NCBI GenBank assembly: GCA_902576375.1
Contig: CACGUZ010000001.1
Location: forward strand, 248,001 to 312,000
Direction: 5' to 3'
Length of the DNA: 64,000 bases
Source of the DNA: an uncultured Pelagibacteraceae bacterium
GTDB taxonomy: Bacteria > Pseudomonadota > Alphaproteobacteria > Pelagibacterales > Pelagibacteraceae
Shown here in pieces: positions 16,980 through 31,234 of the stretch (positions are counted from its first letter, which is position 1; each line of letters starts with the position of its first letter). Made by a program: the position numbers and the translations under genes. Under the pieces are notes generated by a model, which saw only the letters and a program-made list of their open reading frames with translations, ran no database searches and had not been told where the DNA came from.

Positions 16980-17894
16980 TTGAAAAAAAAAATTTTGATA
17001 ATCTCAGGTGGTATTTCTAAAGAGAGAATTATCAGCTTAGAGACAGGAAAACAGGTTGCTAAAGAACTAAAAAAAAATAATTATCTGGTAAGAACATGCG
17101 AACCAGATAATTATTTATTATCAATAATAAAAAACTTTAAACCTAATTGCATTTTTAATGCTCTACATGGTCAGTTTGGTGAAGACGGATACATACAAAC
17201 AATATTAGAAACAATAGGAATACCTTACACTCATTCGGGTGTTATTGCCTCTGCTAAGGCAATGGATAAAGAAATTTCGAAAAAAATATTTTTAAAAAAT
17301 AAAATTTTGACACCCAAATATTTTATTTATAATTTTGATAAAACTAATAAGGAGCTTATAAGTTTTGTTAAAAAAAAATTCAATTTTCCAGTTGTAATTA
17401 AGCCAACTAATGAAGGCTCAAGTGTGAATGTGTATATCTGTAATGAAAATGATTTATCAAAAAAATTAAAATTCTTAAAAGATTACAAAAAAGTAATGAT
17501 TGAACAGTTTATTCCTGGACGAGAAATTCAATCAGCTATAATTGGTAAGAAGAAACTTGGAGCAATCGAGCTAAAACCTAAGAGAAAATTTTATGATTAT
17601 CAAGCAAAGTATAATTCTAATGCTAAGACAGAACATATTATTCCAGTAGATTTACCAAAAAGAAAATACAAAGATCTTATGAACATAACTTTAAAAGCAC
17701 ATAATTTAATGGGATGTAGAGGAGTTACAAGATCAGATTTTAAATATTTCAAGGGTAAATTTTATCTTTTAGAAATTAATACACAGCCCGGAATGACAAA
17801 ACTATCTTTAGTTCCAGAGATATCAGCGTATATTGGAATTAATTTCATAGATTTAATTAAATTAATTTTAAAAGATGCATCTATTAATAAGTAA
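16980..17894 (+). CDS. ddl: D-alanine-D-alanine ligase
   Basis: 304 aa ATP-grasp enzyme supplying D-Ala-D-Ala for the MurF half of murEF. The N-terminal SGGISKERIISLETG, the HGQFGEDG loop, the ATP-binding KPTNEGSSVNV and the C-terminal LEINTQPGMTKLSLVPE metal-site block are all seen. The start is a TTG codon one base after the murB stop; no in-frame ATG precedes the conserved N-terminus. The end overlaps ftsQ by 20 bp. Confidence 0.95.
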   Translation: MKKKILIISGGISKERIISLETGKQVAKELKKNNYLVRTCEPDNYLLSIIKNFKPNCIFNALHGQFGEDGYIQTILETIGIPYTHSGVIASAKAMDKEISKKIFLKNKILTPKYFIYNFDKTNKELISFVKKKFNFPVVIKPTNEGSSVNVYICNENDLSKKLKFLKDYKKVMIEQFIPGREIQSAIIGKKKLGAIELKPKRKFYDYQAKYNSNAKTEHIIPVDLPKRKYKDLMNITLKAHNLMGCRGVTRSDFKYFKGKFYLLEINTQPGMTKLSLVPEISAYIGINFIDLIKLILKDASINK

Positions 17895-18549
17895 AAAAAT
17901 TATAATTTACTTATTGTTATTTTGTTTTCTTGTATCAATAAATAATATTTCATTGATGAATTTCAATTTTCCAAAAATAAATAAAATAGAGATTATTGGT
18001 CTAAATCTAAATGAGAGAAAAAAAATTGAAAGTATTATTAATGATGCAAATTTTAAAAATATTTTTTATTTAGATAAACAATATTTAAAAAAAAAGATTA
18101 ATTCGATTAATATTATTGAGCATTTTGAAATATTCAAAAATTATCCCTCAACTTTAAAAATATTTATAAAGGAAACAAAAATACTTGCACAAACAAAAAA
18201 AAATGGTTTCAATTATTTTATAGGATCAAATGGAAAATTAATTCTGAATGATTATTCAATTTCTGATCTACCATTTGTGTTTGGTGATTTAAATGTTGAA
18301 GAATTTCTAAAATTTAAGAATGAAGTTGATAAATCAAACCTTGATTTTAAAAAAATAATAAATCTATATTATTTCAAATCAAAAAGATGGGATATTGAAA
18401 CATCAGAGGGATATTTGATAAAATTATCGAGAAATGATGTTAAAAAAGATCTAAACTTGTTTGTTCGTTTATCTAATGAAGATGAGTTTAAGAATAAATT
18501 AGTAATTGATTTCCGTCAAAAAGATCAAATAATATTAAATGGTAAATAA
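17875..18549 (+). CDS. ftsQ: Cell division protein FtsQ (short form)
   Basis: 224 aa, short for FtsQ (commonly 260-310). FtsQ is a bitopic inner-membrane divisome protein that binds FtsL/FtsB. Residues 7-27 form the membrane segment. A POTRA-type domain follows: INKIEIIGLNLNERKKI, then YPSTLKIFIKETKILAQ, matching the FtsQ 'P..L.I.I.E..P.A' block. The rest is a reduced beta domain. Position between ddl and the ftsA-like gene supports the call. It overlaps the next gene by 11 bp. Confidence 0.88.
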   Translation: MHLLISKKIIIYLLLFCFLVSINNISLMNFNFPKINKIEIIGLNLNERKKIESIINDANFKNIFYLDKQYLKKKINSINIIEHFEIFKNYPSTLKIFIKETKILAQTKKNGFNYFIGSNGKLILNDYSISDLPFVFGDLNVEEFLKFKNEVDKSNLDFKKIINLYYFKSKRWDIETSEGYLIKLSRNDVKKDLNLFVRLSNEDEFKNKLVIDFRQKDQIILNGK

Positions 18550-19240
18550 TTTAGAAAATAAGATTTTTCTTTTTTTAGGAATTAATAAATTTACGATTGT
18601 TGCAATAAATTCTACTAATGAGTTTGTTTATAAAGAAGAAAAAGTAAGAAATAATCAGAACAATCAAATCGAGTTGGAGTTTTTAGATAATTTCCTTAAT
18701 GAAAATATTTTTAAGATAGAAAAAAAACTTAATGAATTTGTCAAAAATATTTTTTTGATTATTGATCATCAGAATATTTTTCCGATTTGTTTATCTATCA
18801 AAAATAAATTTGATAATATCATTATAGATTCTAATTCTATACATAAATTAATATTAGAGGCAAAAAGTTGCTGTAACAAAACTCTAGAAGATCTTGATAT
18901 TCTTCATATGAAGATTGATAAGTTTTATATTGATGGAACTTACTTTGAAAACTTACCAAAAAAAAAAGATTGTAATAATCTTTCTATTGAAGTCAGTTTT
19001 ATATGCATACCTAAAAGGATCTCAAAAACTATTGAAGATGTTCTTAATAAATACCAAATATCTTTAGATAAAATATTGAGCTTAGATTACTTAAATAGTT
19101 TTTTAGATAATAAAAATGATAATTTGTATGTGATGGCACAAAAAATCTTAGATGGTTTTAATGAAAATGAGGTCCATATCACAAATAAATACTCAAAAAA
19201 ATTGGGATTTTTTGAGAGATTCTTTAATTTTTTCAATTAA
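18539..19240 (+). CDS. ftsA: Reduced FtsA-like protein (domain 1A/1C part plus membrane helix)
   Basis: 233 aa in the exact place of ftsA (after ftsQ, before lpxC); normal FtsA is about 400-430 aa. FtsA is an actin-fold protein that tethers FtsZ to the membrane. The first ~30 residues resemble a worn FtsA 1A strand pair (FLFLGINKFTIVAIN), but the phosphate-binding DxGxxK is missing. Residues ~50-190 resemble the 1C (SHS2) domain, including DILHMKIDKFYIDG, which fits the FtsA 'ILH.IP..Y.VD' pattern. No GGG/GGT phosphate-2 loop occurs anywhere. The C-terminus KLGFFERFFNFFN is a clear amphipathic helix like FtsA's membrane-targeting sequence. The assignment is an inference from position and these partial patterns. 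Confidence 0.62.
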   Translation: MVNNLENKIFLFLGINKFTIVAINSTNEFVYKEEKVRNNQNNQIELEFLDNFLNENIFKIEKKLNEFVKNIFLIIDHQNIFPICLSIKNKFDNIIIDSNSIHKLILEAKSCCNKTLEDLDILHMKIDKFYIDGTYFENLPKKKDCNNLSIEVSFICIPKRISKTIEDVLNKYQISLDKILSLDYLNSFLDNKNDNLYVMAQKILDGFNENEVHITNKYSKKLGFFERFFNFFN

Positions 19241-19303
19241 TTTGTATTTTCTTGTAATATTAGTTGTTTTCAAATTTAGACATTTGCAGATTAAAAGTTC
19301 TAC

Positions 19304-20224
19304 GTGTCTTTATTAAATCAAAAAACTATTAAAAATTCTGTATCTTTTTGTGGAATTGGTCTTCACTCTGGAAAATCAGTTAAGATTTGTGTCAAACCAT
19401 CAAGTCCAGACACGGGCATTGTATTCAAAAGAATAGACTTAAAAGATAATAATCTAGTTTATCCAAATTTTATGAATGTGAGTAACACTGCTTTGAATAC
19501 TACTATCAGTAATAGTAGTGGTGTGAAAGTTTCAACTATTGAACATTTAATGGGGGCTTTATTTGGAATCGGTATCGATAATGCATTGGTTGAAATTGAT
19601 AATGAGGAAGTACCAATTTTAGACGGGTCAGCTAAAGCTTTTATCGAGGAAATATTAACAGCAGGTTTAGAGCAAAGTAATAAACCTATAAAAATAATTA
19701 AGATTAATAAAAAAATTGAATTTAAAAATGGTGATAAATTTATTTCAATTGAGCCTTCAAAATTAAGTTTGGATATTGATTTTGAACTAAAATATCAGAA
19801 TCAGATTATAGGAAATCAAAGAAACAAAAAAAATGTTTATGAAGACGATCTAACAGAAATTTTTGAGTCAAGGACTTTCTGTCTTTATGAAGACATAGAG
19901 AAAATTAAAAAAAACGGTCTTGCCAAAGGCGGAAGTCTAGAAAATGCTGTTGTTGTAAAGGGTGAGGAAGTATTAAATTCAGAGGGTTTAAGAAATTCAA
20001 AAGAATTCGTTAATCATAAGATACTAGATTGCATTGGCGATCTTTACACATCTGGATACAGAATGATAGCTAGTATAAAATGTTCTCAAGGTGGTCATTA
20101 CCTTACTAATAGCCTTTTGAGAAAACTGTTTGAAAATAAAGACAATTTTTCTATTATTGAAATTCAAGAAAGAACTCTTCCACATACATTAATTAACAAA
20201 AGTCTACTTAGATCAATAGCTTAA
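19304..20224 (+). CDS. lpxC: UDP-3-O-acyl-N-acetylglucosamine deacetylase LpxC
   Basis: 306 aa zinc enzyme for the committed step of lipid A synthesis. The N-terminal FCGIGLHSGK (about residues 14-23), the first zinc histidine in TIEHLMGALFGIGID, and the second site in EFVNHKILDCIGDLY (H and D ligands) are all present. The start is GTG at 19304; no ATG lies between the upstream stop and the conserved start. 63 bp separate it from the ftsA-like gene, the longest gap in the cluster, so a local promoter is possible (TAATAT at 19255-19260 is a candidate -10). Confidence 0.97.
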   Translation: MSLLNQKTIKNSVSFCGIGLHSGKSVKICVKPSSPDTGIVFKRIDLKDNNLVYPNFMNVSNTALNTTISNSSGVKVSTIEHLMGALFGIGIDNALVEIDNEEVPILDGSAKAFIEEILTAGLEQSNKPIKIIKINKKIEFKNGDKFISIEPSKLSLDIDFELKYQNQIIGNQRNKKNVYEDDLTEIFESRTFCLYEDIEKIKKNGLAKGGSLENAVVVKGEEVLNSEGLRNSKEFVNHKILDCIGDLYTSGYRMIASIKCSQGGHYLTNSLLRKLFENKDNFSIIEIQERTLPHTLINKSLLRSIA

Positions 20225-20273
20225 TCTAATATTCATCTTTATAATTTTTTTTTAGGAATATATAATTAATATA

Positions 20274-24816
<4,543 letters not shown>

Positions 24817-24820
<4 letters not shown>

Positions 24821-26853
24821 TTAATTCTTTTTTGGTATCTAATCCATCCCGGGCTTTTTTTAGTATCATTATCTAGCTCAACGTCTTGATTAAATTCAAA
24901 TTCACTAAATACCTCGTTACTTTCGTCGTAAAAAGAATTTTTTTCCAAATTTTCCTCTGGAAGTTCATCAATAAATCTTGACGCCATACTGTCAATCCAA
25001 TCGCCTTGGTAGAATCTATTCATTGAAAAAGAAATAATAGTTTTTTTTCTGGCTCTAGTAATACCAACATATGCCAATCTTCTTTCCTCTTCCAAACCAT
25101 CGTGACCTTTTTCTTCAATTGATTTTTGATGTGGAAATAATCCTTCTTCCCATCCAGGTAAAAAGATAACATCAAACTCCAAGCCCTTAGCAGCGTGCAT
25201 CGTCATCATATTAATCTTTTCGCCCTTCCAATCCTGATCAATTGAGGTTGCAAGAGATACATGATCTAAAAAACTTTCTAAATTATCAAACTCTTTCATT
25301 GCACTTAATAGTTCCTTTATATTTTCTAGGCGATTTTCATTCTCAAGATCTTTTTTATTTTTTAACATTGCAGAATATCCGGACTCATCTAAAACAATCT
25401 GTAATAATTTTACATGATTAAATTTTTTAATTTTTAAATCATTTCTCCATTTCAAAATTAAATCTAAAAAAAAATTTAGACCTAATTTTGCCTTTGGTTT
25501 AATTAAATTTTCATCCATCATTTTTCTTGATGAATTTTCTAAACTTATTCTATTTTTTTTTGAATACTCATGTATAGTTTTTATTGTGCTATCTCCAATT
25601 GATCTTTTAGGATTATTTACTATTCTTTCAAAAGCTAAATCATCCTGATCTTGATAAATTAACCTTAGGTAAGCAACACAATCTTTAATTTCAGCTCTTT
25701 CATAAAATTTGATTCCGCCCAAAATTCTGTATGGCAAGCCAATCTTTAAAAATCTTTCCTCAAATTCTCTAGTTTGAAAAATCGCTCTAACTAAAATTGC
25801 CATATTATTTAGTGAAAAATTATTCCTAATTTTTTCTACTTCATCTGATATACCTAAAGCTTCATCTTTTCCATTTTTGAAACAATTTAATTTAATTAAA
25901 TCGCCTTCTTCCATTGTTGACTTTAATGTTTTACCAACTCTATTTTGGTTATTAGAAATTAAACTGGAAGCGACTGTTAAAATATTTTTTGTAGATCTAT
26001 AATTGTGTTCAAGTCTTATTACCTTTGTATTATTGTAAGTTTTATCAAATTCTAAAAAATTTTTTATCTCTGCACCTCTCCAACTATAGATTGACTGGTC
26101 ATCGTCACCTACACAACATATGTTTTTATTTTTTTCTGCTAATAAATTTAGCCATTTACTTTGTATAAAATTAGTATCTTGATACTCATCAACAAGAATA
26201 TATTTAAAATTTTTAGAGTAAATTTTTCTTATATCTTCATTTTTTTCTAAAATTTTAACCGAGTGTAAAATTAGATCTCCAAAATCACAGGCATTTAATT
26301 CAATCAGTTTTTGTTGATAAATCTTATAAACTGGTAAAATGGTTTTTTCATAAATATCTTTAAAATTTATTTTTACCTCATTAGGGTAAAGATTTTTATT
26401 TTTCCATTTATCAATTATTGCTATTATATATCTTGGTGATAGTTGTTTAACATCAATATTTTCAGCTTTACAAATATTTTTAATTAATCTGATTTGATCA
26501 TCGGTATCAACGATTGTGAAATTTGATTTTAAATTAGCTGCTGAGGCGTGTTTTCTAAGAAGTTTAGCACAAATAGAATGGAATGTTCCAAGCCAAGATA
26601 ACCCAACAGCTGATGATCCTAAAATTTTACTTACTCTATCCTGCATTTCTTTTGCAGCTTTATTGGTGAATGTGACTGCAAGAATTTGATTAGGAAAAGC
26701 TTTCTTATTTTTAATAATATGAGCAATCCTGCTAGTTAAGACTTTAGTTTTACCAGAACCAGCACCTGCAACAATTAATAATGGCCCCTCCAAGGACAAT
26801 ACAGCTTCCTTTTGTGCTTCATTAAGATTTTTTAGATAATCAGAGTTTACCAT
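24817..26853 (-). CDS. uvrD: ATP-dependent DNA helicase UvrD/PcrA (SF1A)
   Basis: 678 aa 3'-5' helicase used in nucleotide excision and mismatch repair. All SF1 motifs can be read: LNEAQKEAV (Q), AGAGSGKT (I), GTFHSICAKLLR (Ia), DEYQDTN (II), GDDDQSIYSWRGA (III), RLEHNYRS (IV), MTMHAAKGLEFDVIFLPG (V) and EERRLAYVGITRARK (VI). The C-terminus is shorter than E. coli UvrD (720 aa). It is transcribed away from the AsmA-like gene with 32 bp between starts. Confidence 0.96.
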
Positions 26854-26885
26854 TTGAATAATTTAATTATAAGTCTGAACAATTT

Positions 26886-28469
26886 ATGTTTAATTTAAAT
26901 TTTTATAAAAAAAAATTTCGAAAATTATTATTACCAATAAATAAGATTATAGATAGTTTTTTTGCTGAATTGAGTAGGTCAAAATATCCAAAAAATAAGA
27001 GCGCGCCCATAAAAAAAAATTTTATTCGTCTGGACCAAAAGATTGAAAGTTTTTTCAATCAGTTTAAAGAATTTAAAAAATACAATCAGAGCAAGAAAAT
27101 ATTCAATATTTTTGAACATAAAAAATCACTAATCTTAGTGATAATTTTCTTGCTCTCATCTACTTATTTTATTTTACCCTCTTTTTATAACAAGGAGGAA
27201 ATTAAAAATTTACTGAAAAATCAAATTTCTAAAAAGTATGAGATAGATGTTAGTTTTAATGAAAAGATTGGTTATAGTTTATTACCTAAACCATTCTTTT
27301 ATACAAAAAATTTAGATATTGTTTACAAAGAAAAAATTCTGGGAAAATCTGAACATGTGAAGTTTAATATTTCTTTATCTAATTTATTCTCTTTAAAAAA
27401 AATAGTTATTAGAGATTTAATTTTTAAAAAAACAGAATTTGAAATTAATAATGATAATATAAATTTTTTTAAAAAAACTTTAAATAATCCTGAAAAAGTT
27501 GATCAGGTTTTTTTTAAAAACTCTAAATTTTTTTATAAAGACAAAGAAGATGAATTATTATTTTTATCAAAGATCGATGAATTAAAATTTTTTTATGATG
27601 AAAAAAATAAATTAAAAAAGGTAAAATCTTTTTTTGAAATTTTTAATATTCCATTTAAATTAGATATCTCTAAAAATATTGATGATAATAATAAAAATTT
27701 TAATTTAACATCAAAGAAAATTCGATTAAATATCGAAAGTTCAATTGAACACATCAATCAAGAAGTAAGTGGTATTTTTAATATAGAAATAATTAATAAA
27801 AACAATTCATTTAACTATATAATAAAGAATGATAATTTAAATTTTTCATCAAAAGATAAAAATTTTAATGGAGAATTAAATTTTAAACCATTTTATTTTA
27901 CGTCCGATTTAAATTTTGATTATATAAGTCAGAGAAAAATATTTCAAAAAGATTCTTTAATACTCGACTTATTTAATTCGGAATTATTAAATAATCCAAA
28001 TTTAAGTGCAGAAATGAATATCCTTATAAAAAAAATTGATAAATTTGAGTACTTAGAAGATTACAATTTAAAAATAGAATTTGATGGTGGAAGAATTTTT
28101 ATAAATGATTTTAATACAAAGTGGAATAAATCAGTCTCAATTAACTCAAATGACATCGAATTAACTAATGATGAAGATGGAAAAAAAATAATTGGGGAAA
28201 TTTTATTTGATTTTGAAGATTTAGAAAAATTTTTTAGATATTTTCAGATTAAAAGAAATTACAGAAATGTTTTTGATCAAATTAAAGCTGACATTAATTA
28301 TGATTTTATTACAAACAAATTGATCATCAATAATTTGAAAATAGATAATGTGTCATATCAAGCTCTGGATAATTACATAGAAAGCTTTAATAAAGATGAT
28401 AAAAATTTATTTAATAAGGTTATATTTAGAAACTTTGTAAAAAGTTTTTTTCAAATTTATGCAGGGTAA
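26886..28469 (+). CDS. AsmA-like membrane-anchored protein
   Basis: 527 aa. After a basic, charged cytoplasmic part of about 80 residues there is one membrane segment (about residues 79-100, [20 protein letters not shown]). Then comes a pattern typical of AsmA/YhjG relatives: a short helix ([21 protein letters not shown]), then [18 protein letters not shown] and [18 protein letters not shown]. The remainder is a long repetitive beta-strand region with many Asn/Lys. Proteins of this class are thought to move lipids between membranes. The unusually long N-terminal tail is odd. Assignment is by layout, not by strong motifs. It overlaps the convergent fumC by 13 bp. Confidence 0.6.
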   Translation: MFNLNFYKKKFRKLLLPINKIIDSFFAELSRSKYPKNKSAPIKKNFIRLDQKIESFFNQFKEFKKYNQSKKIFNIFEHKKSLILVIIFLLSSTYFILPSFYNKEEIKNLLKNQISKKYEIDVSFNEKIGYSLLPKPFFYTKNLDIVYKEKILGKSEHVKFNISLSNLFSLKKIVIRDLIFKKTEFEINNDNINFFKKTLNNPEKVDQVFFKNSKFFYKDKEDELLFLSKIDELKFFYDEKNKLKKVKSFFEIFNIPFKLDISKNIDDNNKNFNLTSKKIRLNIESSIEHINQEVSGIFNIEIINKNNSFNYIIKNDNLNFSSKDKNFNGELNFKPFYFTSDLNFDYISQRKIFQKDSLILDLFNSELLNNPNLSAEMNILIKKIDKFEYLEDYNLKIEFDGGRIFINDFNTKWNKSVSINSNDIELTNDEDGKKIIGEILFDFEDLEKFFRYFQIKRNYRNVFDQIKADINYDFITNKLIINNLKIDNVSYQALDNYIESFNKDDKNLFNKVIFRNFVKSFFQIYAG

Positions 28470-29845
28470 ATCATTTTTTTTGGATTAACGATCCTATCAT
28501 AATCTTTTTCATTTATTAATTTTGATTTAATTGCTTCGTGTTTTAATGTGGTGTTATTTTTTAGTGCTAACTTTGCAATTTTTGCACAATTATCATATCC
28601 AATATGTGGGGCTAGTGCTGTTACTAACATCAAAGAATTATCTAAATAACCTTTTATTTTGTTTTTATCAGCTTTTAATCCTTTTACACAATAAAGTGAG
28701 AAGTTTTTGATACTATCAGCTAATAAATTAATTGATTGCAAAATATTATGAGCAATTAAAGGCTTGAATACATTTAATTCAAAATGACCATGAGAACCGG
28801 CCATAGTAATTCCGTTATGATTTCCAATTACTTTAACGCAAACCATTGTAACAGCTTCTGATTGTGTAGGATTAACTTTTCCAGGCATAATTGAAGAACC
28901 TGGTTCGTTAGCTGGTAAGATTAATTCTCCGTAACCTGCTCTAGGTCCTGACCCTAAAAATCTTATATCATTAGCGATCTTCATTAAACTCACAGCAGTA
29001 GTATTTAATGTGCCTGAAAAATTAACAATCTCATCATGTGCTGCAAGAGCCTTAAATTTATTTTTTGTTGGTTTAAATGGCAGTTTTGTAATCTTTTTTA
29101 TTTCATTAATTATTTTTTTATCAAAATTTTTTCTGCTATTTATACCGGTGCCTACAGCTGTACCACCTTGTGCTAAAGAATAAATCTCTTTCAAAGCTTC
29201 ATTAATTCTTTTAGTACAATCTTCGATTTGTGATTGATAACCAGAGAATTCTTGACCCAAAGAAAGTGGAGTTGCATCTTGTAAATGAGTCCTTCCAATT
29301 TTGATAATATTTTTAAAACTAGATGTTTTTTTTTTAAGCTCTTTGTTTAGCAACTTAAGAGATGGCAAAAGTTTATTTTTTGTCTCAATCGCTATTGCAA
29401 TGTGCATTGCAGTCGGAAAAACATCATTTGTTGACTGAGATTTATTTACATGATCGTTTGGGTGCACTGGTTTTTTTGAACCTTTTTTACCTCTTAATAT
29501 CTCTATAGCTCTATTTGATATCACTTCATTTACATTCATATTAGTTTGTGTACCTGATCCTGTCTGCCAAACTTTTAATGGGAAATGTTCATCAAGTTTA
29601 CCTTTTATTATTTCATCTGATGCTATGATTATTGCTTTTGAAATTTTAGGTAAAATTTGCTTCTCTTTTTGATGTACTTTTGCAGCAGCTTTTTTAATTA
29701 TGGCAATAGACTTTATTAAGATTGGTCTAACTAAAAAGTCTCCTATATCAAAAAATTTTTTAGATCTTTGGGTAGAAGCTCCCCAATATTTATCATCAGG
29801 GACTTTAATTGAGCCTATACTGTCAAATTCTTTTCTAAATTTCAT
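28457..29845 (-). CDS. fumC: Class II fumarate hydratase FumC
   Basis: 462 aa from ATG at 29845. The frame is open upstream to 29905, but the extra 20 residues (cysteine and tyrosine rich) have no family counterpart, whereas [28 protein letters not shown] is the standard N-terminus. It converts fumarate to malate in the TCA cycle. The superfamily signature [15 protein letters not shown] is near residue 315, and [18 protein letters not shown] near 95. Divergent from the MazG-like gene with 53 bp between starts. Confidence 0.97.
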   Translation of the reverse strand: MKFRKEFDSIGSIKVPDDKYWGASTQRSKKFFDIGDFLVRPILIKSIAIIKKAAAKVHQKEKQILPKISKAIIIASDEIIKGKLDEHFPLKVWQTGSGTQTNMNVNEVISNRAIEILRGKKGSKKPVHPNDHVNKSQSTNDVFPTAMHIAIAIETKNKLLPSLKLLNKELKKKTSSFKNIIKIGRTHLQDATPLSLGQEFSGYQSQIEDCTKRINEALKEIYSLAQGGTAVGTGINSRKNFDKKIINEIKKITKLPFKPTKNKFKALAAHDEIVNFSGTLNTTAVSLMKIANDIRFLGSGPRAGYGELILPANEPGSSIMPGKVNPTQSEAVTMVCVKVIGNHNGITMAGSHGHFELNVFKPLIAHNILQSINLLADSIKNFSLYCVKGLKADKNKIKGYLDNSLMLVTALAPHIGYDNCAKIAKLALKNNTTLKHEAIKSKLINEKDYDRIVNPKKMIYPA

Positions 29846-29898
29846 TAATAAATGATAATTATATATATAATAAAATCTAAATAACTTACAGGAGCAAA

Positions 29899-30270
29899 AT
29901 GACAAATTTTGACAAAGTTGGTATATTTATGAAAACTTTTGGTCAAGAAGTAAAAGATGAACCATCATTTAGTTCTGATAAAATTAATCAACTGAGAATA
30001 AGTTTGATAAATGAGGAACTGAATGAATTAATAGAGGCAATGGAAAATAAAGATTTATTAGAGGTTGCTGACGCTTTAACTGACTTATTATATGTTACTT
30101 ATGGAGCAGGACATGCTTTTGGCATAAACTTAGACAAGTGTTTTGCAGAAGTGCAAAATTCAAACATGAGTAAATTAGGAGAGGATGGTAAACCGATCTA
30201 TAATGAATATGGTAAGGTTATGAAAGGCCCTAATTACTTTAAGCCAGATTTGACTAAGTTTATCAAATAA
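29899..30270 (+). CDS. MazG/PRA-PH-superfamily nucleotide pyrophosphohydrolase
   Basis: 123 aa all-alpha protein. [31 protein letters not shown] (written here as two parts around the metal site EELNEL and DALTD) follows the MazG/HisE pattern ExxE ... ExxD with four acidic metal ligands. The tail [28 protein letters not shown] matches a known branch whose members hydrolyse nucleoside triphosphates; it is not HisE itself. Good ribosome site ACAGGAGC at 29889-29896. The ssrA-derived att core begins 17 bp after the stop, so this gene was probably the native neighbour of ssrA before the insertions. Confidence 0.75.
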   Translation: MTNFDKVGIFMKTFGQEVKDEPSFSSDKINQLRISLINEELNELIEAMENKDLLEVADALTDLLYVTYGAGHAFGINLDKCFAEVQNSNMSKLGEDGKPIYNEYGKVMKGPNYFKPDLTKFIK

Positions 30271-30286
30271 ATATTTATGTTTGAGA

Positions 30287-30315
30287 GGGGCGTTCTGTTG
30301 CCAGGTGCCCCGAAC
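30287..30315. repeat. att-like core copy 1 (ssrA 3' fragment, outer junction)
   Basis: 29 bp identical to 32161-32189 and to 33557-33585 inside ssrA. It starts GGGGCGTTC and ends GCCCCGAAC. Left of it lies sequence unlike the other copies (presumably the original chromosome); right of it TTTGTTTCA is shared with copy 2, as expected of an element start. Confidence 0.9.
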
Positions 30316-30379
30316 TTTGTTTCAATAATCCTTATATTGCAACAATCAGCAATAATCAAATCACACAAATTATAGAATA

Positions 30380-30437
30380 ATGCCGACCAAATGCCGACCA
30401 AAAATCTGGTCGTCACAGGCTTCATGATTTGATAGCC
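30380..30437 (+). promoter_or_regulatory. E1 left-end array: tandem hexamers, inverted hexamer, hairpin
   Basis: ATGCCGACCAA occurs twice in tandem (30380-30390, 30391-30401), placing CCGACC at 30383 and 30394, 11 bp apart. After an 8-bp spacer the inverse GGTCGT lies at 30408-30413, then CACAG. A hairpin follows: AGGCT at 30417-30421 pairs with AGCCT at 30434-30438, with GATTTG in the loop. E2 has the same plan with different hexamers and stem. It could be protein-binding arm sites, an operator, or an RNA leader; I cannot tell which. Confidence 0.75.
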
Positions 30438-30444
30438 TTGGATT

Positions 30445-30468
30445 ATGAAAAAGCTTTTAAAATATTAA
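30445..30468 (+). other. Eight-codon ORF MKKLLKY before the DUF3764-like gene
   Basis: ATG at 30445 lies 32 bp after the TCACAG box, exactly where E2 starts its first secreted-protein gene (32308, also 32 bp after TCACAG). It reads MKKLLKY then TAA, resembling a signal-peptide start that has been cut off. TAATAAGGAGG joins its stop to the ribosome site of the next gene. It may be a remnant of a replaced first gene or a coupling leader peptide. Confidence 0.4.
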
Positions 30469-30481
30469 TAAGGAGGTTCAT

Positions 30482-30796
30482 ATGGGAATACTAGTTAAAG
30501 GTGAAATTACAATTACTAAAGGATTTAAAACTTGGAAAGAGATGGTTTATGCTCAGGATGGAAAATTAAAAGAACATGGAATAAAGTTTATTTTTGCAGG
30601 CACACAAAAAGATGACCCGACAAAACTTCATACAGTAATGCAATTTCCAAACATGGAAGCACTCCAAGCTTTTAGAGATGATAAGGAACTTACTGAGAAA
30701 AGAAAGGAAGCAGGAGCTGTTATAGAAAGTGCTGTAATGATACCAATTTCAGATGAGCATTTAACCAACTATCCGGATGCATACACAAATCATTAA
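30482..30796 (+). CDS. DUF3764-like / dimeric alpha-beta barrel small protein
   Basis: 104 aa, no signal peptide. ITKGFKTWKEMVYAQDGKLKEHGIKFIFAGTQKDDPTKL (residues ~12-50, given here as its key segments GFKTWKEM and GIKFIFAG) and VMQFPNMEALQAFRDDKELTE have the strand-helix-strand rhythm of ferredoxin-like dimeric barrels, and resemble DUF3764 proteins of marine bacteria as I recall them. The function is unknown. It has the strongest ribosome site of the element (AAGGAGG at 30470-30476). It abuts the next gene (stop TAA followed by ATG). Confidence 0.6.
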   Translation: MGILVKGEITITKGFKTWKEMVYAQDGKLKEHGIKFIFAGTQKDDPTKLHTVMQFPNMEALQAFRDDKELTEKRKEAGAVIESAVMIPISDEHLTNYPDAYTNH

Positions 30797-31231
30797 ATGA
30801 AAAAACTTTTAGGGATCGTGGTTCTGGGTTTGTTTTTAAGCATGAATGCTTATGCTAAAATTGTCAACAAAACTTTTCAATTTAACTGCAATAATGTGTT
30901 TGATAGTGAAACTAGAGCAATTGTAACAATTACTTTTGATGATAAGACTGGCGAAATTAAAAAGGGGAAAGCTACATTATTAAGAGGAGATAAAAGATCT
31001 GATTATGAAAATTTAATCTCAGATAGCTCTTCTATCGGTGGATTTGAGAACGATCTTTATAGCGCAACATTTATTGAAAAAAGTAAAACTCATATATGGG
31101 GATTTCAAATAGAAGGTTTCGACAAAACGAGTTATGAACTTTATAAATTTCAAGTTGGTGATTATAAAACCAAAAATCCTTATATTCTCACAGGGGATGC
31201 AACTGATCGTTTAAAGTGTATAATGTTATAG
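30797..31231 (+). CDS. Small secreted protein with two cysteines (E1 cargo)
   Basis: 144 aa, not recognised. A clear signal peptide MKKLLGIVVLGLFLSMNAYA ends at AYA-K. The mature part is rich in beta-strand patterns and has just two cysteines, one close to its start (QFNCNN) and one five residues from the end (RLKCIML), as in the other cargo proteins of E1 and E2. Likely periplasmic with one disulphide. It follows the DUF3764-like stop directly and is followed by another secreted protein after 3 bp. Confidence 0.7.
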   Translation: MKKLLGIVVLGLFLSMNAYAKIVNKTFQFNCNNVFDSETRAIVTITFDDKTGEIKKGKATLLRGDKRSDYENLISDSSSIGGFENDLYSATFIEKSKTHIWGFQIEGFDKTSYELYKFQVGDYKTKNPYILTGDATDRLKCIML

Positions 31232-31234
31232 ATT

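Noticed and set aside
29846-29905. Longer fumC N-terminus of 20 residues
   Set aside because: It runs into the MazG-like gene's start and ribosome site and has no family counterpart.
30287-30324. Core copies as rho-independent terminators
   Set aside because: The GGGGC/GCCCC stem is not followed by a proper T run on the plus strand (GAACTTTGTTT), and the loop is long; the ssrA origin explains the sequence. A side role in termination cannot be excluded.
30234-30425. Minus-strand ORF of 63 aa containing the segment FGAPGNRTPL across att core copy 1
   Set aside because: It is the chance translation of the ssrA-derived 29-bp core and its flanks. Such 'GAPGNRTP' proteins are a known type of false gene call over structured RNA.
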